In this document: one piece after another, positions 13,875-15,416 of the stretch
How the letters are laid out: each line of letters opens with the position of its first letter
Numbering within the stretch: the stretch's first letter is position 1
Assembly: GCA_041659085.1 (NCBI GenBank)
Contig: JBAZYZ010000014.1
Span: 1-15,416 of the forward strand
Length of the DNA stretch: 15,416 bases
Origin: JBAZYZ01 sp041659085
Lineage (GTDB): Bacteria > Patescibacteriota > Minisyncoccia > Phycocordibacterales > VMEP01
Direction: 5' to 3'
Position numbers and translations under genes: made by a program
The notes under the pieces: generated by a model
Told to the model about the DNA's origin: nothing
Seen by the model: the letters and a program-made list of their open reading frames with translations, nothing else
The model's database searches: none

Positions 13875-13903
13875 AGTATACCAAATTTATAGAAAAATAT
13901 AAA
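13875..13903 (-). promoter_or_regulatory. Promoter of the MBL-fold gene
   Basis: On the minus strand the extended -10 TGGTATACT ends at 13875, with a weak -35 TTTATA (13903-13898) and a 17-bp spacer. Transcription would start at about 13868, at or beside the ATG at 13867, so this mRNA should be leaderless. Confidence 0.55.
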
Positions 13904-14003
13904 TCGCGCAGAAAATACGATTTTTTATCCCGCTTGGAAGCGACTCCCAAGAGACCGCCTTGTCTGTTTATCCCTTGCTGTTTTTAAATAAATAGGGTAG
14001 AAA

Positions 14004-14280
14004 TCAAATAGGTGTATGCAAGGAACAACAGTGGCCAGGCACGGTGCCGAAACCAGCAAGTTGTTTTTTGCGGGAAGGAGGTGATCCAAAGCCCGACAGG
14101 CAATACTATAGGTCTACTTCATTCCGGCAGTACAAAAACAAGGAGGCTTCTATCGGGAACATAAACCACTAGAAATTCCACACCTCGGCCTTCAATGGCC
14201 AAAACCAAAGTGCGAGCCTTGGGGCCCGCACACCAGAACCACCAGTAATACTGGAACCCCGGCTTGCCCGGGGTTTCTTC
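14004..14280 (+). ncRNA. Candidate structured RNA, class unknown
   Basis: No protein-coding reading is convincing here, but stems follow one another. GCAAGGAACAAC (14018-14029) pairs over 12 bp with GTTGTTTTTTGC (14060-14071), enclosing TGG/CCA and GGCA/TGCC steps. Then come CGGG (14071-14074)/CCCG (14092-14095) with inner GGA/TCC, GGCC (14187-14190)/GGCC (14197-14200), GTGCG (14210-14214)/CGCAC (14227-14231), CCAGT (14242-14246)/ACTGG (14250-14254), and a terminator. A weak promoter (TTGCTG 13975-13980, 17 bp, TAGAAA 13998-14003) would give a start near 14010. I looked for the conserved strings of tmRNA, RNase P RNA, SRP RNA, T-box and common riboswitches and found none. Base 14076 onward reads AAGGAGGTGATCC, complementary to the 16S 3' end and placed in a hairpin. 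Confidence 0.45.
14255..14276 (+). terminator. Rho-independent terminator of the candidate RNA
   Basis: AACCCCGG (14255-14262) and CCGGGGTT (14268-14275) form an 8-bp stem with loop CTTGC, followed by TCTTCATTTTT. The T-rich tail is on the plus strand only, which sets the direction. No protein gene precedes it, so it implies a plus-strand RNA. Confidence 0.8.
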
Positions 14281-14398
14281 ATTTTTAAAATGGACTTGAC
14301 AATAAATATATGTTGTGACAAGGTGGTAAGAAGTCAAAAGCTACGGGAAACCGACGGGCCAATGATGAGTTCAATTTCAACTTCAAAAGGAAACGACA

Positions 14399-14569
14399 AT
14401 GGCACCCGCACGCGCAGGCCCGGGGAACAATTCCCGGAGAGTAAATTCAAGGATTTCTTCGATCGCCACGATCGCTTTCGCCGGCGCCAATGGATCCGCC
14501 AACGCTGCGAACGACCAGGGCCTGGGCAACTTCAACTGCAGCACCGGCGCCGGCGGCAACACGCCCTAG
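14399..14569 (+). CDS. Possible small protein, 56 residues
   Basis: Starts at ATG 14399 with AAAAGGAA eight bases upstream and ends at TAG 14567. The product has a basic N-terminus, a weakly hydrophobic middle (SSIATIAFAGANGSANA) that could be a poor signal sequence, and an Asn/Gly-rich end with one Cys. It has no known family. GC-rich codons differ from the rest of the window. An overlapping frame is also open for about the same length, so this may be chance in a GC-rich stretch. A good -35 hexamer, TTGACA, lies at 14296-14301, but I find no matching -10. Confidence 0.25.
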   Translation: MAPARAGPGNNSRRVNSRISSIATIAFAGANGSANAANDQGLGNFNCSTGAGGNTP

Positions 14570-15057
14570 CGCTACGGCTGGCCCGATTCGCTTTTAGCCA
14601 CAACCTTATCGCGTGAAGCGATGAGTAGGCCAAGTAAATCGAGCGGCGTGTAGAAGTTCTCGGGAGCATTCGGCTGGATGTCTTCCGAGCGTAGGACCGG
14701 AGCAGTGGCGGCGATTATCGAGCGACGGGGACCTGAAATAATGTCCATCGCCCATTCGCCCACACGCGAGCTTCGGTAGAATGCCGGCATCGTTGAACGG
14801 AGCGCCCCTGGCCCATCAGCCAATAGCGCCGTTCGGGACAGCGATAGCCGACGCGCGACCGGCGGGGGCGGCGATGAAATGATACGCCCCCGCCGGAACG
14901 CGAATCCATTTTTTGTTTTCTTTTTGAGGGAGGAAACGTTGTACCCGAGAGGTTAAAAAACCTACGGAATAACTTTGAAATTTTTTGAGGAAGGCCGCCA
15001 TGAAACGCTTCTTTCCAACACCGCCCAGGCGACGCTCACCAGCGTAGCCGCGCGAAG
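14570..15057. other. GC-rich stretch without a convincing gene
   Basis: GC content by eye is clearly above the rest of the window. Short minus-strand readings exist: 14816-15001 (61 residues, MAAFLKKFQSYSVGF onward) and one ending at 14572 (up to 83 residues). Neither has a good ribosome site or known family, and they overlap by stop/start. On the plus strand ATG 15000 has GAGGAAGG five bases upstream but gives only 15 residues (MKRFFPTPPRRRSPA), ending 10 nt before the hairpin at 15058. It could be a leader peptide, but this is unproved. The stretch may be acquired DNA or an assembly chimera. Confidence 0.5.
14854..14902. other. Very stable GC hairpin
   Basis: CCGGCGGGGGCG (14859-14870) pairs perfectly over 12 bp with CGCCCCCGCCGG (14885-14896). 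A CGCG/CGCG extension (14854-14857, 14899-14902) lies beyond a small internal loop. The 14-nt loop is larger than usual for a terminator, but TTTTTTGTTTTCTTTTT starts at 14910 on the plus strand, so it may end a plus-strand transcript. Confidence 0.6.
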
Positions 15058-15079
15058 AAGCCCCGCGATTGCGGGGCTT
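15058..15079. terminator. Hairpin with 9-bp stem, possible terminator
   Basis: AAGCCCCGC (15058-15066) and GCGGGGCTT (15071-15079) form a perfect stem with loop GATT. The plus-strand tail is only TTTAAACTTT, so termination strength is uncertain. Confidence 0.5.
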
Positions 15080-15113
15080 TAAACTTTGTACTTGTCCGTT
15101 TACACAAATTCCC

Positions 15114-15153
15114 GCCACTTGGAGGTTGAGCCTCCAAGTGGCTTGTTTTTTTT
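15114..15153 (+). terminator. Strong rho-independent terminator
   Basis: GCCACTTGGAGG (15114-15125) and CCTCCAAGTGGC (15131-15142) form a perfect 12-bp stem with loop TTGAG, followed by TTG and eight Ts. It clearly ends plus-strand transcription, yet no sure plus-strand protein gene lies upstream. Confidence 0.9.
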
Positions 15154-15170
15154 AGCCCATGATGTATAGT
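15143..15170 (+). promoter_or_regulatory. Promoter built on the terminator tail
   Basis: -35 TTGTTT (15143-15148) lies in the T run of the preceding terminator, followed by a 16-bp spacer and -10 TATAGT (15165-15170) with TG directly before it. The start would be near 15177, giving an RNA of about 95 nt that ends at the next terminator. Confidence 0.45.
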
Positions 15171-15176
15171 GTCTCC

Positions 15177-15272
15177 ATTACCAGCGGCGCTCCCAAGGTA
15201 ACCCCATCACTTTCCGGAAATACAGCCCGTGACGGAACCAGGGAAGCAGATACCGCATATGTGCGGTTTTTT
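15177..15272 (+). ncRNA. Candidate short RNA or leader/attenuator
   Basis: This is the space between the putative promoter at 15143-15170 and the terminator ACCGCA (15252-15257)/TGCGGT (15262-15267), with loop TATG and six Ts. It contains the palindrome TTTCCGGAAA and a possible TTCCG/CGGAA pairing. A 53-codon reading from ATG 15159 crosses it and the terminator but has no ribosome site. It may be a small RNA or the regulated leader of the gene at 15317. Confidence 0.35.
15252..15272 (+). terminator. Rho-independent terminator before the last gene
   Basis: ACCGCA (15252-15257) and TGCGGT (15262-15267), loop TATG, with six Ts (15267-15272). Its T run also forms part of the left arm of the 14-bp inverted repeat that follows. 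Confidence 0.8.
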
Positions 15273-15304
15273 ATTTGTTTACTCACCACGAAACAAATAA
15301 AAAA
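15267..15304 (+). promoter_or_regulatory. 14-bp inverted repeat and promoter of the last gene
   Basis: TTTTTTATTTGTTT (15267-15280) and AAACAAATAAAAAA (15291-15304) are perfect inverted copies around ACTCACCACG. The promoter -35 TTGTTT (15275-15280), 17-bp spacer, -10 TAAAAA (15298-15303) spans the repeat exactly. A start near 15310 leaves about 7 nt before ATG 15317. Confidence 0.5.
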
Positions 15305-15316
15305 CGATTTAATAAT

Positions 15317-15416
15317 ATGAAAGATACTGACACAATAGAGATACAAGATGTTGTCGCCCGCAACATGGATGAGGAGAAAACTCCGTCGGGAAAGATGCTC
15401 TTGGACAAGAGCGTCC
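15317..15416 (+). CDS. Hypothetical protein, N-terminal part only
   Basis: An open frame from ATG 15317 runs off the right edge after 33 codons. The N-terminus, MKDTDTIEIQDVVARNMDEE, then KTPSGKMLLDKSV, is hydrophilic and acidic, without signal peptide or membrane helix. I do not recognise a family from this much. No Shine-Dalgarno site precedes the ATG, which fits the near-leaderless promoter just upstream. It could be a real gene start, since an A/T-rich promoter region leads into it and its codon use is like the rest of the window. Confidence 0.6.
   Translation, partial: MKDTDTIEIQDVVARNMDEEKTPSGKMLLDKSV

Noticed and set aside
14076..14088. A fragment of a 16S rRNA gene 3' end on the minus strand
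   Set aside because: Only 13 bases match the conserved 3' tail. The bases before it on the minus strand do not continue as helix 45 or the GGAACCTGCGG region, so no rRNA gene remnant is supported.
14281..14330. TTGACA at 14296-14301 as a promoter for the small ORF at 14399
   Set aside because: No acceptable -10 lies 15-19 bp downstream (the bases there are CAAGGT-like), so a sigma-70-type promoter is not supported.
14290..14616. A 108-residue plus-strand open frame
   Set aside because: The product is extremely rich in Arg, Gln and His in the manner of an off-frame reading of GC-rich DNA. The overlapping frame from 14399 has a better ribosome site.
15159..15322. A 53-codon plus-strand gene starting ATGATG at 15159
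   Set aside because: It has no ribosome site, its start overlaps the likely -10 box, and it reads through a clear terminator and the inverted-repeat promoter of the next gene.

Overview
The window looks like part of a genome from the Candidate Phyla Radiation (Patescibacteria), most likely a Parcubacteria-type lineage. The evidence is a minimal 505-residue IF-2 without the long N-terminal region, a DUF4446 protein, a run of short T4SS-pilin-like two-helix membrane proteins, a small degenerate metallo-beta-lactamase-fold protein and tRNA genes without an encoded CCA. UGA is used as an ordinary stop, which argues against the recoded Gracilibacteria/SR1 lineages. A run of ten Ns at 826-835 shows that this is a scaffolded, probably metagenomic, assembly.

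Layout: (1) 1-1039, minus strand: the N-terminal half of a NifS/IscS-type cysteine desulfurase running off the left edge, a terminator, and an unknown gene interrupted by the N gap. (2) 1135-1184: back-to-back promoters that seem to share one palindromic -35 box. (3) 1202-4208, plus strand: DUF4446, infB and rbfA, then four tRNAs (Cys-GCA, Leu-TAA, Lys-CTT, Leu-TAG), with a decayed tRNA 5' fragment and a hairpin-dense spacer among them. (4) 4277-6142, plus strand: a promoter behind a 46-nt hairpin drives an SPFH/Band-7 membrane protein and a small polyproline membrane protein, both with good Shine-Dalgarno sites, ended by a bidirectional terminator. (5) 6169-9686, minus strand: five successive small pilin-like membrane proteins downstream of a membrane-anchored extracellular solute-binding protein. 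(6) 9728-13867, minus strand: a methyltransferase, gyrA, a small membrane protein and a degenerate MBL-fold protein. A perfect 20-bp inverted repeat sits on the gyrA promoter. (7) 13874-15316: about 1.4 kb without a convincing protein gene. It holds a hairpin-rich candidate RNA ending in a terminator (about 14004-14280), a GC-rich stretch (about 14380-15080) unlike the rest, further terminators, and a terminator/promoter relay leading into a gene cut by the right edge.

Information-processing genes (infB, rbfA, tRNAs, gyrA) are interleaved with cell-surface genes. Several genes (DUF4446, gyrA, MBL, last gene) have a plausible -10 box only 7-17 nt before the start codon and no Shine-Dalgarno sequence, which suggests leaderless mRNAs. 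The SPFH operon uses strong Shine-Dalgarno sites instead. The best candidates for something undescribed are the structured RNA at 14004-14280, the terminator-promoter relay at 15114-15317, and the five-member array of pilin-like proteins beside an orphan solute-binding protein. No database search was possible, so all family calls rest on motifs read by eye.
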